DNA from: Mastigocoleus testarum BC008
Lineage (GTDB): Bacteria > Cyanobacteriota > Cyanobacteriia > Cyanobacteriales > Nostocaceae
DNA length: 64,000 nt
Direction of reading: 5' to 3'
Assembly (NCBI RefSeq): GCF_001456025.1
Contig: NZ_LMTZ01000013.1
Coordinates: 1 to 64,000, forward strand
Below the pieces are notes generated by a model. The model searched no databases. It saw only the letters and a program-made list of their open reading frames with translations, and had not been told where the DNA came from. How positions within the stretch are numbered: position 1 is the first letter of the stretch; every line of letters starts with the position of its first letter. Shown here one piece after another: positions 27,117-36,411 of this stretch. The position numbers and the translations under genes are program-made.

Positions 27117-27153
27117 TCAAAAAAGACATTCTTTTGTCCACCTAACACACCCT
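27117..27153. repeat. Half copy of the MITE-like element
   Basis: Read on the minus strand this matches the left half (GGGTGTGTTAGGTGGACAAA) of the elements at 10948-11012 and 27175-27238. Confidence 0.6.
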
Positions 27154-27174
27154 TATACATTAATGTGACATGGC

Positions 27175-27238
27175 GGTGCGTTACGGCGTGGAAATAACGG
27201 CAACCAAAAAAGAAATTCTTTTGCGCGCCTAACATACC
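27175..27238. repeat. MITE-like element, copy 2
   Basis: This has GGTGCGTTA at its left and TAACATACC at its right end, and aligns over its full length with 10948-11012 in opposite orientation. Together with the half copy and the 14-bp array it fills most of the 538-bp gap before the next gene, in which no gene is seen. Confidence 0.7.
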
Positions 27239-27342
27239 CTACAAATAACTAATTTTCTATGCCCAGAGGGTACGCTTTGCTAACAATAATCAACCGGTTT
27301 CCTATCGTTAACTATCTTGACAAGAGATGGTGACATTTTTAC

Positions 27343-28098
27343 ATGTCAAAACTGGAAAAAATGATTTTATTAAAACAGAATTTAAGTTATAAAAAAGTAT
27401 TTAACATTATACTTTTAAGTTCATTTTATATACTGTCGTTAGCAGCTTCAAGTGTATTAGCGAAAGAAATTAAAAAACCACGAGAAAAACCGATTTTTAG
27501 CCAAAATATTTGTCCTAAAGCTAATCTACTGCCAATACGTAGTTTTGAAACGCAAAAATACCGGGTATATATTTGCAGGGGAGATCGGCGACATCGTCTG
27601 GGGTATTATGTTCGGATTCCCAAAATTGGAGGTAAATTTACTACTCCCGTAACAGCAAGAAGAGGTGAAACTTACATTGCACAACGTGAGGAAGCGAAAT
27701 ATTCTGTGAATCCCTACGAAATGTTAGCAATCAAAGCAAATCGTGTGGTCCTTCAAGAAGAAGTTAAATACGCTGTTAGTGCTGATGGTAAACCTTTAAA
27801 AAAAGGATGTCCCCAAGGTCAAAAGACTTTTGTCAAAGCTGAAACTAAAAGTTTTATTACTTATATTTGTGGTGATAGTATTCCAAGTAGTTACATTGCT
27901 GTTCTCAGAAGTGGTATTGTCATTAACCTTCCTTTGAAAAGTTACAAGCACTCAGAAAAATCACATATTAGCAATAGTAAGTATTTAGCAAATCAAGGAA
28001 ATATTAGTTATGTCCTCACTCGAAAAGCTCTAAGAATTTATCAGTCTGGAAGAATCACGATCAAAGAAAAAATACTTAAGTGGAAAAGTAAGGAGTAA
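27343..28098 (+). CDS. Exported hypothetical protein
   Basis: This 251-residue protein is of unknown family. A signal peptide is clear: basic N-region, hydrophobic core about residues 20-38 (IILLSSFYILSLAASS) and a probable cleavage after SVLA. The mature part has two similar halves, each with a Cys-Pro start (NICPKANLLP and KGCPQGQKTF), a cysteine in a YICRGDRRH- or YICGDS-type segment, and a hydrophobic strand; this suggests an internal duplication with two disulfide-linked modules. The ATG is preceded by repeat-rich sequence. It probably acts in the periplasm. Confidence 0.7.
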   Translation: MSKLEKMILLKQNLSYKKVFNIILLSSFYILSLAASSVLAKEIKKPREKPIFSQNICPKANLLPIRSFETQKYRVYICRGDRRHRLGYYVRIPKIGGKFTTPVTARRGETYIAQREEAKYSVNPYEMLAIKANRVVLQEEVKYAVSADGKPLKKGCPQGQKTFVKAETKSFITYICGDSIPSSYIAVLRSGIVINLPLKSYKHSEKSHISNSKYLANQGNISYVLTRKALRIYQSGRITIKEKILKWKSKE

Positions 28099-28541
28099 TA
28101 AGTAAGGAGTAATAAGTAATAAGTAATAAGTAAGGAGTAATAAGTAAAAATTTAGTGCAACTGTAGGATTGTAGGATTATCAGGAAAGGCAGAAGTTTGT
28201 ACGCACTGCGTGAACGTAGGCAGAAGGCAGTTAGCGTAGCGTTGCGTTAGCAATAGGTCTAGAGCCTGCGGCGTCGGCTGAAGCCTCTGTCGTAGAGCTT
28301 CTGGCGACCGCAGGGAGCAAGGGTTTAAGACCCCACCAAAATTTCCATTTTGGTGGCTTGCAATTGGTAGTGGGTCGGTTAGCGCAGCGTGACCGCAGGT
28401 CTAGCCCCTACCATATTCTTCTGCCCTCTGCCCTCTCTCTGCCTTCTTCACTAAGGTCTTGCAGGGTACGACGGCGTATAGTAGTGAATTGTGGGTAATG
28501 GGTAATGAGTTGTTAGTATTTGGTGATTATAAACGACAAAC
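28099..28541. other. Repeat-filled gap after the exported protein
   Basis: There is an AGTAATA/AGTAAGG array (28083-28145), then GC-rich GCGTAGCG-type palindromic modules (28195-28320), a 10-bp perfect hairpin (28333-28356), and CTGCCCTCT units (about 28420-28445). No gene is visible. Confidence 0.7.
28333..28356. repeat. Perfect 10-bp inverted repeat
   Basis: CCACCAAAAT, loop TTCC, ATTTTGGTGG. It has no T-tract on either side and lies inside a repeat cluster, so it is more likely part of a dispersed palindromic element than a terminator. Confidence 0.7.
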
Positions 28542-29456
28542 TTAATCCAAATATTTATCAATCCATCCCAAAATTTCTTTATTTACTCGTTCGGGACATT
28601 CATCATGTGGACAATGTCCAACACCTTCTAAGTAAATAACCTGTAACTTATTGTTACATTTAGCGAATCCTTCTGCCGATTTTACAGGAAAGAATCTATC
28701 TTGTTTGCCCCAAATTAACAGCATGGGAATAGATAAGGTAGGCAAAATTTCCTTGATGTTGGGACTATAATTGGGACTAACTGAAGACCTTACTAGGGCT
28801 AGAAGAGCTCCAGGAGAACCTCTATCTTGAGGAGGTGTAGCATAAATTTCTACTAGTTCATCAGTGACCGTCTTCGGATTAACGTAAGCTTGGTTAAGTC
28901 CGTAACGTATAAACCCACTTTTACGTATGAAGTAGAAAAAGGGTTTAATTAACAAAGGTAAAGCGATAGAAGCAACAATATTTTTCACAAATCCCACTGC
29001 TGGGTAGAGAAATGCAGGGGTTTGTTCTTTTTCTAGTGACGGATCCGCAAGATTCGTCATCGCTAATCCTTTCACCATTTCCGGATAAGTAGCAGCAGCA
29101 GTAAGGGAAATTAGGGAACCGATGGAGTGACCTACTAAAATTACTGGTTGACCAACAAATGTTTCCCAAAAGTCGTGGACTTGATTTACCCACAAGTCCA
29201 CGCTGTAATTAGCTGTAGCTTTTTCTGAAGCTCCAAAACACAATATGTCTAAGGCGTAAACTGTATGAGATGCACTAAATACTTCTAAATTATGTCGCCA
29301 ATTCGCAATAGAACCGGCAAAGCCGTGCAGAAAAATTATGGGAGGTTTTTGACTTGTTTGAACTGCGCGGATATATGTGTAGCGAATCCTCCAACCCCGC
29401 CATATCCAATCTCTCTGGTTACCTAATCTTTGTTGTAAGTTAGCTGTGGGGTTCAA
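28542..29456 (-). CDS. Alpha/beta-fold hydrolase
   Basis: This 304-residue protein has the hydrolase core: oxyanion hole LHGFAGS, nucleophile elbow GHSIGS, acid in LLIWGKQDRFFP and histidine in GVGHCPHDE. The cap region between strands 6 and 7 has a hydrophobic stretch (FVKNIVASIALPLL) that may associate with membranes. Related cyanobacterial proteins are annotated as general esterase/haloperoxidase-like; the substrate is not known. The gene stands alone. Confidence 0.9.
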   Translation of the reverse strand: MNPTANLQQRLGNQRDWIWRGWRIRYTYIRAVQTSQKPPIIFLHGFAGSIANWRHNLEVFSASHTVYALDILCFGASEKATANYSVDLWVNQVHDFWETFVGQPVILVGHSIGSLISLTAAATYPEMVKGLAMTNLADPSLEKEQTPAFLYPAVGFVKNIVASIALPLLIKPFFYFIRKSGFIRYGLNQAYVNPKTVTDELVEIYATPPQDRGSPGALLALVRSSVSPNYSPNIKEILPTLSIPMLLIWGKQDRFFPVKSAEGFAKCNNKLQVIYLEGVGHCPHDECPERVNKEILGWIDKYLD

Positions 29457-30048
29457 ACTTACCTCCTATTGCTACATAATGAAAATATAAGTCAATATAA
29501 GCTTCATATCGAATAAATTAACCTGAAAAATACCCACAAGGGGATAATTGCGTTAAACTAATTGTGTATCCTAAGTTTTATCTTTTAGGCTGTTACAAAC
29601 TTGTATGCTATCTTAATAACTATTATATTTTAAGTCTTACTCATATTTTGGGTACTAATATTTTAGGTACTAATTCCGATTTTCACTTTAGAGTAATCTA
29701 TTTAGAAAATCATATTTAAAAAATAATAAATATTTTCAGGGAGTCAATACCATGTAGTCCTATCTTAGCAAACAGTATAAATGCGTAATTTTTGCTGTAG
29801 CAAATAGAAAAGTAGATGTTACGATAATTAAAGTTTGCAACACTTATGTAATTTAGATTAACTATTGGATAGAAATTCTCTGAGTGTGAGTAGAATGACA
29901 GATAAGGTCAGGAAATTACTTTTTAGATTAGTTATCCTAGAAGTACATGTTTCAATATTAGACCTCAGTTATTTCAAAATGATTTATCTGAGATACGTTA
30001 CTCAAGCCCAAGCCAAACCCTTAACATAACAGCTCCCACAATTCATAT
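29457..30048. promoter_or_regulatory. Divergent region between the hydrolase and infC
   Basis: 592 bp of AT-rich sequence without a gene. It must hold the promoters of both. A direct repeat ATTTTAGGTACTAAT/TTTTGGGTACTAAT lies at about 29646-29674. The long infC leader could carry control elements, but I see no structure that I can name. Confidence 0.45.
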
Positions 30049-30582
30049 ATGCCTGTGATAGAGAAAAGAAGAAGTCGAGATCTGCCACAAATTAACGAAC
30101 GAATTCGCTTTCCGAAAATTCGGTTGATTGATACTGATGGTGCTCAGTTGGGGATTATGCCCCCTCAAGAAGCATTAAGACTAGCAGAAGAAAAAGAGCT
30201 AGACTTGGTATTGCTTTCTGATAAAGCTGACCCACCAGTTTGTCGGATAATGGACTATGGGAAATTCAAGTTTGAGCAAGAGAAAAAGGCGAGAGAGGCT
30301 CGTAAAAAGCAGCATACAGCTGATGTTAAAGAAGTAAAGATGCGCTACAAAATAGAACCACACGATTACCAAGTACGTGTGAGACAAGCAGAGCGCTTTC
30401 TTAAAGATGGCGATAAAGTAAAAGCTACTGTAATGTTCCGCGGTCGAGAAATTCAACATAGCGATATGGCAGAAGTTTTACTCAAGCGAATGGCAAATGA
30501 TTTAGAAGGTCTTGCCGAAATTCAGCAAGCGCCAAAAAAAGAAGGTCGAAATATGATGATGCTTCTGTCTCCTAAGAAATAA
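30049..30582 (+). CDS. infC: Translation initiation factor IF-3
   Basis: IF-3 binds the 30S subunit, monitors start-codon choice and prevents premature joining with 50S. The 177-residue sequence has the N-terminal domain with [21 protein letters not shown], the lysine-rich linker helix ([14 protein letters not shown]) and the C-terminal domain with [18 protein letters not shown] and VMFRGREI. The start ATG gives the normal N-terminus. In many bacteria infC is followed by rpmI-rplT; here the next gene is a membrane protein, so it stands alone. Confidence 0.97.
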   Translation: MPVIEKRRSRDLPQINERIRFPKIRLIDTDGAQLGIMPPQEALRLAEEKELDLVLLSDKADPPVCRIMDYGKFKFEQEKKAREARKKQHTADVKEVKMRYKIEPHDYQVRVRQAERFLKDGDKVKATVMFRGREIQHSDMAEVLLKRMANDLEGLAEIQQAPKKEGRNMMMLLSPKK

Positions 30583-30677
30583 TCTGTAAAGAAGTTAGAG
30601 TGAGATTTCTTAAGTGACGAGTTCTTAAATAAAACAAAGAGCAGAGCCAAAAGTCACTGCTGAATTTTCTATAACTT

Positions 30678-30726
30678 AAAAATCTTTAATTTTGAAGTCT
30701 TGATAAGACTTATTAAGATTTTTATC
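30678..30726 (+). terminator. Terminator of infC
   Basis: A long stem made of AATCTTTAAT (30681) with ATTAAGATT (30712) and AAGTCTT (30695) with AAGACTT (30705), closed by a GAT loop and followed by TTTTTATC. It lies 100 bp after the infC stop. Confidence 0.75.
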
Positions 30727-30922
30727 CTCTATCTTTTAATAGTCTATTTCATTAATTTTGACACACTGACGTATCAGAGTCTACCGTATCAGCTTAGGCT
30801 CTGGTACGTTCTTGATTTTTTAAGTTCAAAGTTTGTCAGGTAACTTCAAATTTTTTAACTTCAAACTTTGTAAGGTCACATATAAAACTCAAATGTAAAA
30901 CTTATTGTTCGAGAAGCGATAG

Positions 30923-30965
30923 TCCCGAGTGCTGAGTGGGAAAACTAATACTCAGTTGCTCGGGA
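30923..30965 (+). promoter_or_regulatory. Strong hairpin in the leader of the transporter-HEAT gene
   Basis: TCCCGAG pairs with CTCGGGA and CTGAGT with ACTCAG across a 12-nt loop, followed by CTTCTTATTGTTTATATTT. It sits 40 bp before the preferred start at 31005, so it may be an attenuator-like element or a terminator of upstream transcription. Confidence 0.6.
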
Positions 30966-31004
30966 CTTCTTATTGTTTATATTTCAGTAACTTATTGGGA
31001 GGTT

Positions 31005-34000
31005 ATGGAACTGAAAAATCATTCGCTTACTCCAAAAACAGGTATTTTGCCACGAATATTACAGTTAATCAATCTCCGACCGGAAGAAAGCGATCGCACT
31101 TGGCTGATGTTTGCTTTTTACACCACAACTTGTATTGGGTTGCGCTGGTCCGAAGATACTACTGTTGCGCTATTTTTAGATAAATATAATGCTGATTCCT
31201 TACCGTGGATTTATATTGCTAGTGCAGTAACTGGAGCGGTATTAGTTTTCTGCTATTCCTGGTTGCAAAAGATATTTTCCTTGCGTTGGGTAGTAATAGG
31301 GACTGTACCCTGTATGTTTGCGGTTTTATTTTTACTGCGTCAGGGTTTAGAAGTTTCATATGCTGCAGTTATTACTATATTTTTATTGCGGTTATGGGTT
31401 GATGCATCTTATGTTCTCAATGACCTTAATACTTCGATCGCCGCGAATCAGCTATTCAATATTCAGGAAATAAAACGTGCTTACCCACTTGTAAGTAGTG
31501 GAATTTTAGTTGCTGATATTCTTGGTGGTTTTAGTTTACCTTTACTGCTAATATTTGTTGGCTTAGATGGAGTCATCTTTCCCTTTGCAAGTATCTTAAT
31601 CGTTGTGGGTGCGGTGATTCTTTTTTATCTAACTCATAACTATCGCTATGCTTTCCCTAGCGTTCCAAATAGATTAGTTTCCAAAGTTCAAAGTTCTTCT
31701 GGGCGTCGTCTTTCTACTCCTTTAAGGCATTATGCATTATTATTATTTGCTTTTTTCGGACTGCTACAAGTTATTGGTATATTTATTGATTTTCAGTATC
31801 TTGCCCAATTAAAGTCAAATTATAACGAAAAGGATATTGCTAGCTTTCTGGGATTATTTGGTGGTGTCGCTGGTATCTGTGAGTTATTGGTACAACTATT
31901 CCTTTCCAGTCGCATTCTTCAGCGTTTTGGAGTCTTTGTAACTATTGCTTTACTACCAATTACAGTGGCAATTTTTGCATTCTCTTTAGTAATTTTATTA
32001 TCTTTAACATCGGCAACACCCCAACTACCTATTTTTTGGGGAATGGTATTTTTGAAATTCCTTGATGAGCTTCTACGCTATACCTTTGTTCTCAGCAGTG
32101 GTCCATTATTATTTCAACCGATTCCAGATAAAGTACGTACAAAAATCCAAGCTTTAGCTAGTGGTGTTGCTGAAGCATTTGGTGCAGGTGCAGCAGGGGC
32201 ATTGATTTTAATCACTTTGTGGTTAGTGACACAGGCTATACCCCAAAGTAAAACAGTTATTTTGATAGAAACTATTATCATTGCACTTATTTGTTTAGTT
32301 GTAATTTGGGTATTGCGATCGCATTATGTAAGTTTGTTGGTCTTTAGTGCGGGAAAAAAACAACTAAAGGGTACAGATATTGATTTACGTTCTTTCAAAC
32401 AAGCAGTTATCAAAGCTTTAAAAGAAAATACTGCTTCCGGAGATCGAAGTTCTTGTATTGAACTCTTATCGGAACTCGACCCCCAAGGAGCAGAAGCAGT
32501 TTTAGCTCCACTATTAATAGATTTACCCCCAGATTTGCAACAACTGAGTTTAGAAAAAATGTTGCAAAGAGGTGCAAACCCTACATACTTAACCCAAGTC
32601 GGACAACTGCTAAATGAAGAAACTATCAATAACATTACTCCCGAAGTTTCTGCACTAGCTATTCGTTATGTTTATTTAGCTGAATCTCACCCCGACTTAA
32701 GGAAACTTGAGGAATACTTACACGGGAAACAACATTCAATTGTCCGTGCAACAGCAGCTGCATTACTTTTACGTCAAGGGACACCAATCCAACAATTAGC
32801 AGCAACCAGAACTTTGCGCTGGATGTTAACTCACAAACAGGAACGCGAACGGACAAATGCTGTTAAAGCTTTACGAGAAGCTGTTTATTTACAAGTTTTA
32901 CGGATTTATATTCCATCTTTATTGCAGGATAAATCATTGCGAGTGCGCTGTGCTGTATTGGAAATGATTGCTGCAAATCGTTTAGAAGAATACTACGGAA
33001 CATTAATTAGTGGACTTCACTACAAGTCAACTCGAAATACAGCAATGACCGCTTTAGTACAGTTAGAAAACGAAGTACTAGAACCACTATTTCAACTTGC
33101 AACTAATCTATCGAAACCCCAAACAGTAAGGATGTTTGCTTGGCGAACAATCGGTCAAATTTCGACTTTGGAAGCAAGTGATACTATTTGGCAATATTTA
33201 GGAAAATCTAAAGGTACAACTAGAGACAATATTCTTCGAACCCTATTAAAAATCCATCAACAATCGGGAAATACTATTTTAGTAGATAAGTTTCAGGAAA
33301 TTAAAATTAAAACATTTATCCATGAAGAGTTACAATTTTTAGGTGAAATTTATGCGACATATATAGATTTAAAAATTCAAGGTAAAGTCTATGCTAATTA
33401 CGTTGATTTTAAGAGTCAGCCTTTATTTTATAATAATCAATTAAGCGATAAAATAATCGCCAGAGGGGAATTACTACAAAGAGCAATATTAAATTTAGAA
33501 ATTGATGTCAAAGAACGAATATTAAGATTATTAAAATTACTTTACCCGATAGATAAAATTCAGGCTGCCACTATTAATATTCGTTCCCAATCATTAGCTA
33601 ATTTAGCACGGGGTTTAGAAATTTTAGACCATACGGTTACTCTTCGTTCTAAACCTATATTATTAAATATTTTAGATAGATATCCTCCCGAAGAAAAGCT
33701 ACAAAATCTTGTAGAAAACGGCATAATCGAATATCAACAGATGATAATCCGCGAGCGCATTCACAAATTACTATTAATGGAAGAATTTCTTTCAGATTGG
33801 TGTTTAGCTTGCTGTTTCCATTTTGCTGAAGTAGCGCGTATCAGCTTAGAGATATCTCATATTTTGAGGGGGCTAAAACATTCTACAGGTTTTGTCAGAG
33901 AAGCATCAATTGCTTATTTAAGTATTGTTTCTCCTCGGGTTTTAGTTAGTATATTACCTCAAGTAAAAAATGACCCTCATCCATTAGTTGTGGGTCATAT

Positions 34001-34040
34001 CGATAATTTTATTTCTAAAAATGGAGTAAATGAAAAGTAA
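31005..34040 (+). CDS. Nucleotide-transporter-like MFS membrane protein fused to HEAT repeats
   Basis: From the ATG at 31005 (GGGAGG just upstream) the protein has 1011 residues. Opening further upstream at a GTG would place the start inside a strong hairpin, so I prefer the internal ATG. The first about 420 residues form 10-12 transmembrane segments like the ATP/ADP translocase (Npt) branch of the major facilitator superfamily (e.g. RTWLMFAFYTTTCIGLRWSEDTT). The remaining about 560 residues are cytoplasmic alpha-helical HEAT-type repeats (for example RWMLTHKQERERTNAVKAL). The CNB protein follows 270 bp downstream. The transported substrate is unknown. Confidence 0.82.
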   Translation: MELKNHSLTPKTGILPRILQLINLRPEESDRTWLMFAFYTTTCIGLRWSEDTTVALFLDKYNADSLPWIYIASAVTGAVLVFCYSWLQKIFSLRWVVIGTVPCMFAVLFLLRQGLEVSYAAVITIFLLRLWVDASYVLNDLNTSIAANQLFNIQEIKRAYPLVSSGILVADILGGFSLPLLLIFVGLDGVIFPFASILIVVGAVILFYLTHNYRYAFPSVPNRLVSKVQSSSGRRLSTPLRHYALLLFAFFGLLQVIGIFIDFQYLAQLKSNYNEKDIASFLGLFGGVAGICELLVQLFLSSRILQRFGVFVTIALLPITVAIFAFSLVILLSLTSATPQLPIFWGMVFLKFLDELLRYTFVLSSGPLLFQPIPDKVRTKIQALASGVAEAFGAGAAGALILITLWLVTQAIPQSKTVILIETIIIALICLVVIWVLRSHYVSLLVFSAGKKQLKGTDIDLRSFKQAVIKALKENTASGDRSSCIELLSELDPQGAEAVLAPLLIDLPPDLQQLSLEKMLQRGANPTYLTQVGQLLNEETINNITPEVSALAIRYVYLAESHPDLRKLEEYLHGKQHSIVRATAAALLLRQGTPIQQLAATRTLRWMLTHKQERERTNAVKALREAVYLQVLRIYIPSLLQDKSLRVRCAVLEMIAANRLEEYYGTLISGLHYKSTRNTAMTALVQLENEVLEPLFQLATNLSKPQTVRMFAWRTIGQISTLEASDTIWQYLGKSKGTTRDNILRTLLKIHQQSGNTILVDKFQEIKIKTFIHEELQFLGEIYATYIDLKIQGKVYANYVDFKSQPLFYNNQLSDKIIARGELLQRAILNLEIDVKERILRLLKLLYPIDKIQAATINIRSQSLANLARGLEILDHTVTLRSKPILLNILDRYPPEEKLQNLVENGIIEYQQMIIRERIHKLLLMEEFLSDWCLACCFHFAEVARISLEISHILRGLKHSTGFVREASIAYLSIVSPRVLVSILPQVKNDPHPLVVGHIDNFISKNGVNEK

Positions 34041-34313
34041 TAAGTAATAAGTAACAAGTAATGAGTTTTATTTTTGTAATACTACGTAATAAATTTAAGG
34101 AATTAGTAAACTCTATTGGTCGTAGACGCCCCTAAAGCTATGATTTGTAAGTTTTTATCCGTAAGGACGCGGTTTGTTTTGTTCGCATTTTAACGCAGCA
34201 AGCTGTTCGCGCACTGTGTGCGGATGAACGCGTAGTGCGTTCTCAGCATGTCCGCAGAACATATTTTGAATTTTGACCTTTGAATTTTGACTTGCGCGTA
34301 GCGCTATATTCCC
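34041..34313. other. Gap with AAGTAAT array and GC-rich palindromic repeat
   Basis: AGTAATAAGTAAC units (34035-34065) are followed by an AACGCAGCAAGCTG/GCGTTCTCAGC module at 34190-34250. The same module is found inside the cobyrinate synthase gene at 39668-39704. Confidence 0.65.
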
Positions 34314-34754
34314 ATGCTAACCAGTGTTGACCGTTTATTATTTGTTCGTCGAGTTCCAATTTTTAAAGAGTTAAGAGATGATTTTCTGGTGCGTTTAGCA
34401 TCGGTGATGGATGAGTTATCTTTTCCATCTAATTACACTATTTTCCGACAAGGAGAAGAAGGAAGGTCTCTTTATATTGTGATTTCTGGTAAAGTTAAAG
34501 CCCATTTGGGAAATCGTAAATTAGCAGAATTTGTACAGGGAGAATCTTTTGGTGAAATGGCGGTTTTTGATTCTCAACCCCGTTCTGCTTCCGCTACGAC
34601 TTTAGAAGTTACCGAATGTTTGGAGTTAACCCAAGAACAACTTTATGATGCGATTGAAGAAACTCCGGAAATTGCTGTGAATATTATTGGTATTCTTTCT
34701 CGACGCATTCGGGAGTTAAATCAGAATTTAAATATTATTGGGGTGAAGAATTAG
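34314..34754 (+). CDS. Cyclic nucleotide-binding domain protein
   Basis: This 146-residue protein is a lone CRP-type sensory domain: FRQGEEGRSLYIVISGKVKAH, then GESFGEMAVFDSQPRSASATT, the phosphate-binding cassette in which GEMAVFDSQPRSA has the conserved Arg and Glu. There is no DNA-binding domain. Such stand-alone domains serve as regulatory partners. Its location behind the MFS-HEAT gene on the same strand is suggestive, since CNB domains often accompany these transporters. Confidence 0.9.
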   Translation: MLTSVDRLLFVRRVPIFKELRDDFLVRLASVMDELSFPSNYTIFRQGEEGRSLYIVISGKVKAHLGNRKLAEFVQGESFGEMAVFDSQPRSASATTLEVTECLELTQEQLYDAIEETPEIAVNIIGILSRRIRELNQNLNIIGVKN

Positions 34755-34773
34755 TTGTGAGTCTAGAGACTTT

Positions 34774-35205
34774 TTATTGACTGTTTCCACTTCGATACTC
34801 TGGGTCGGGAATGACATTGTCTTGGTAACGGGGAAGTGAGTCAGAAAGTTGAAACCAACTAAGTTGATTATCTGTAAAAACATGAACTTTAGGTTCTACA
34901 AGTTCGGGATTGTCTAAAGTACCCAAATTAATTTCAATATCATCGGATACTTTGTTTCGGTAGAACAGTTGCGAACCACAAGTCGGACAAAAACCCCGAA
35001 TTCCGTTTTCAGAAGAAGCATATTCAGTAGGTGTACCTTTAACCAACCGAAAATATGGCGCTTTTACAACACCCCAAACTAAAACAGGTGCACCACTGAG
35101 TTTGCGACACATTGAACAATGACAGTATCCGGAATCAAAGACTTCATCAACTTCATAGCGTATGCTCTTACACAAGCAACCACCTGTTAGTTTTTGTCTC
35201 ATCAC
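34774..35205 (-). CDS. GFA (glutathione-dependent formaldehyde-activating enzyme-like) family protein
   Basis: This 143-residue protein with the Zn-binding Mss4-like fold has cysteines in GGCLCKSIRYEV, YCHCSMCRKLSG and FCPTCGSQLFYR. The family name comes from Paracoccus Gfa, but most members have unproven functions. The protein starts at an ATG-ATG pair. It is convergent with the CNB gene, 20 bp apart. Confidence 0.9.
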   Translation of the reverse strand: MMRQKLTGGCLCKSIRYEVDEVFDSGYCHCSMCRKLSGAPVLVWGVVKAPYFRLVKGTPTEYASSENGIRGFCPTCGSQLFYRNKVSDDIEINLGTLDNPELVEPKVHVFTDNQLSWFQLSDSLPRYQDNVIPDPEYRSGNSQ

Positions 35206-35602
35206 ATGGACTCCAAATAAAGCGCTATTTTTAGCTTAACGAAGCACTTTAAGTATAGAATTCAAGCTTTTTATTCCTCAGCTCATCGGATTTATCTGAG
35301 AAGAAAAATTATAGAAGAAATCCCGGAATTGGTTAGAAAACATATGTAGCAAAATAAGGTGTCAACTGCATTATGCTTGTTGGTCTTTTGCTGCTCGAGT
35401 ACTTAAAATATTTCACTTAATGAAGCCATAATTGACTAAGAGTAAAGATTGCTCAGAAAAATAATTTAAAGATAAATAAATTACATCAGAACACTTGTCC
35501 TAATTAACAAGTGCAAGCTAATCAGCTAAAAAGAAGTAAGACTACCTAGTATTTTTCAGCTTTTAAAAAAGTAATTACCGCTCGCAACAGCCCACCAGAA
35601 CT
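35206..35602. other. Gap before the HNH cassette
   Basis: 397 bp, AT-rich, without a recognisable gene, repeat or hairpin. It should contain the promoter of the 35603-36780 cassette and of the divergent GFA gene. Confidence 0.5.
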
Positions 35603-35998
35603 ATGACCACCAAAAAAGAAGCTATTGAATATGCCAAAAAATTTAACTGGACTGCAGCAGATGCTAAGAGAGCATTTGCTAATCTAAACTTGGAAGAAGC
35701 ATCAGAACAAGATATTTTGATGGCATTGGTTACATTTGCAGGCTCAGAACTATTAGAGCGACAACGTTTGCAAGCAGCACAAAAAGGTCAAGTCACTAAG
35801 AAAAATAACTACATTAAACAAGTTGAGCAGGACTTTGCAACTAAAATCGACCAATACGAAGAAACCCTGAAAAAAGAGCGTAGTTTATTTGTCAGTACGA
35901 TCGCCAAAGTCTACCAATTTGCTCAACGCTTTGGACTCTCTGACCCCTGGATTGAAACTTTGCTATCTCAATATAATAAGTACCAAGATGCAGCATAG
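35603..35998 (+). CDS. Hypothetical protein, first gene of an HNH cassette
   Basis: This 131-residue soluble protein is of no family that I recognise. Residues 1-55 are helical and begin KKEAIEYAKKFNWTAADAKRAF, which looks like a small helical-bundle or HTH-like region. Residues 65-105 form a charged coiled-coil-like segment (KQVEQDFATKIDQYEETLKKER), and the end is helical. There is no signal peptide. The next gene starts 22 bp later on the same strand, so the three genes look like an operon. Confidence 0.6.
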   Translation: MTTKKEAIEYAKKFNWTAADAKRAFANLNLEEASEQDILMALVTFAGSELLERQRLQAAQKGQVTKKNNYIKQVEQDFATKIDQYEETLKKERSLFVSTIAKVYQFAQRFGLSDPWIETLLSQYNKYQDAA

Positions 35999-36020
35999 TT
36001 AAACGCATCAGATAAAAATT

Positions 36021-36407
36021 ATGAACGCCGATAAGACCACTACCCGCAAACAATTACAAGGGTATGGCGCAAGTCGTTACCTAGCGTATTCTCTTACTAA
36101 AAATTTAACTTCAGTGACAAAACAAGGTAGAGCTTATGCTTACCTCCTCAGGGATGTGATTGTTTCGATTCGGAAATATAAAAACCGCCCTCGCATTAAA
36201 CCAACAACTAGCCAGACCCTGGAAATTATTCTGCGATCGCTGCTGGAACGATTAGGTAATGTCACAGAAGTTCCTTTCACCCGTGGTACAGACACCGAAA
36301 TGAGCGAAATAGCCAAACAACTTATTCAAGCTATGTCTGATACTGATAGCGTTTTAGCCGAACTCAAAGCTACCGCTGCGACCATCAAAGCAAAGTACAG
36401 TAGTTAA
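36021..36407 (+). CDS. Hypothetical protein, second gene of an HNH cassette
   Basis: This 128-residue, basic, helical protein has no recognised family. The N-terminal part (YGASRYLAYSLTKNLTSV) is followed by a helix-rich middle. Its last about 32 residues, AKQLIQAMSDTDSVLAELKA..., align with residues about 5-40 of the HNH protein encoded next (VRQLFEATKQVDIALDELKS), so the two share a duplicated helical segment. Only 4 bp separate its stop from the start of the HNH gene. Confidence 0.6.
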   Translation: MNADKTTTRKQLQGYGASRYLAYSLTKNLTSVTKQGRAYAYLLRDVIVSIRKYKNRPRIKPTTSQTLEIILRSLLERLGNVTEVPFTRGTDTEMSEIAKQLIQAMSDTDSVLAELKATAATIKAKYSS

Positions 36408-36411
36408 TCAA

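Noticed and set aside
30936..31004. Upstream GTG start for the transporter-HEAT protein
   Set aside because: It lies in the loop of a strong hairpin and the extra 23 residues have no similarity to the family; the ATG at 31005 is next to GGGAGG.
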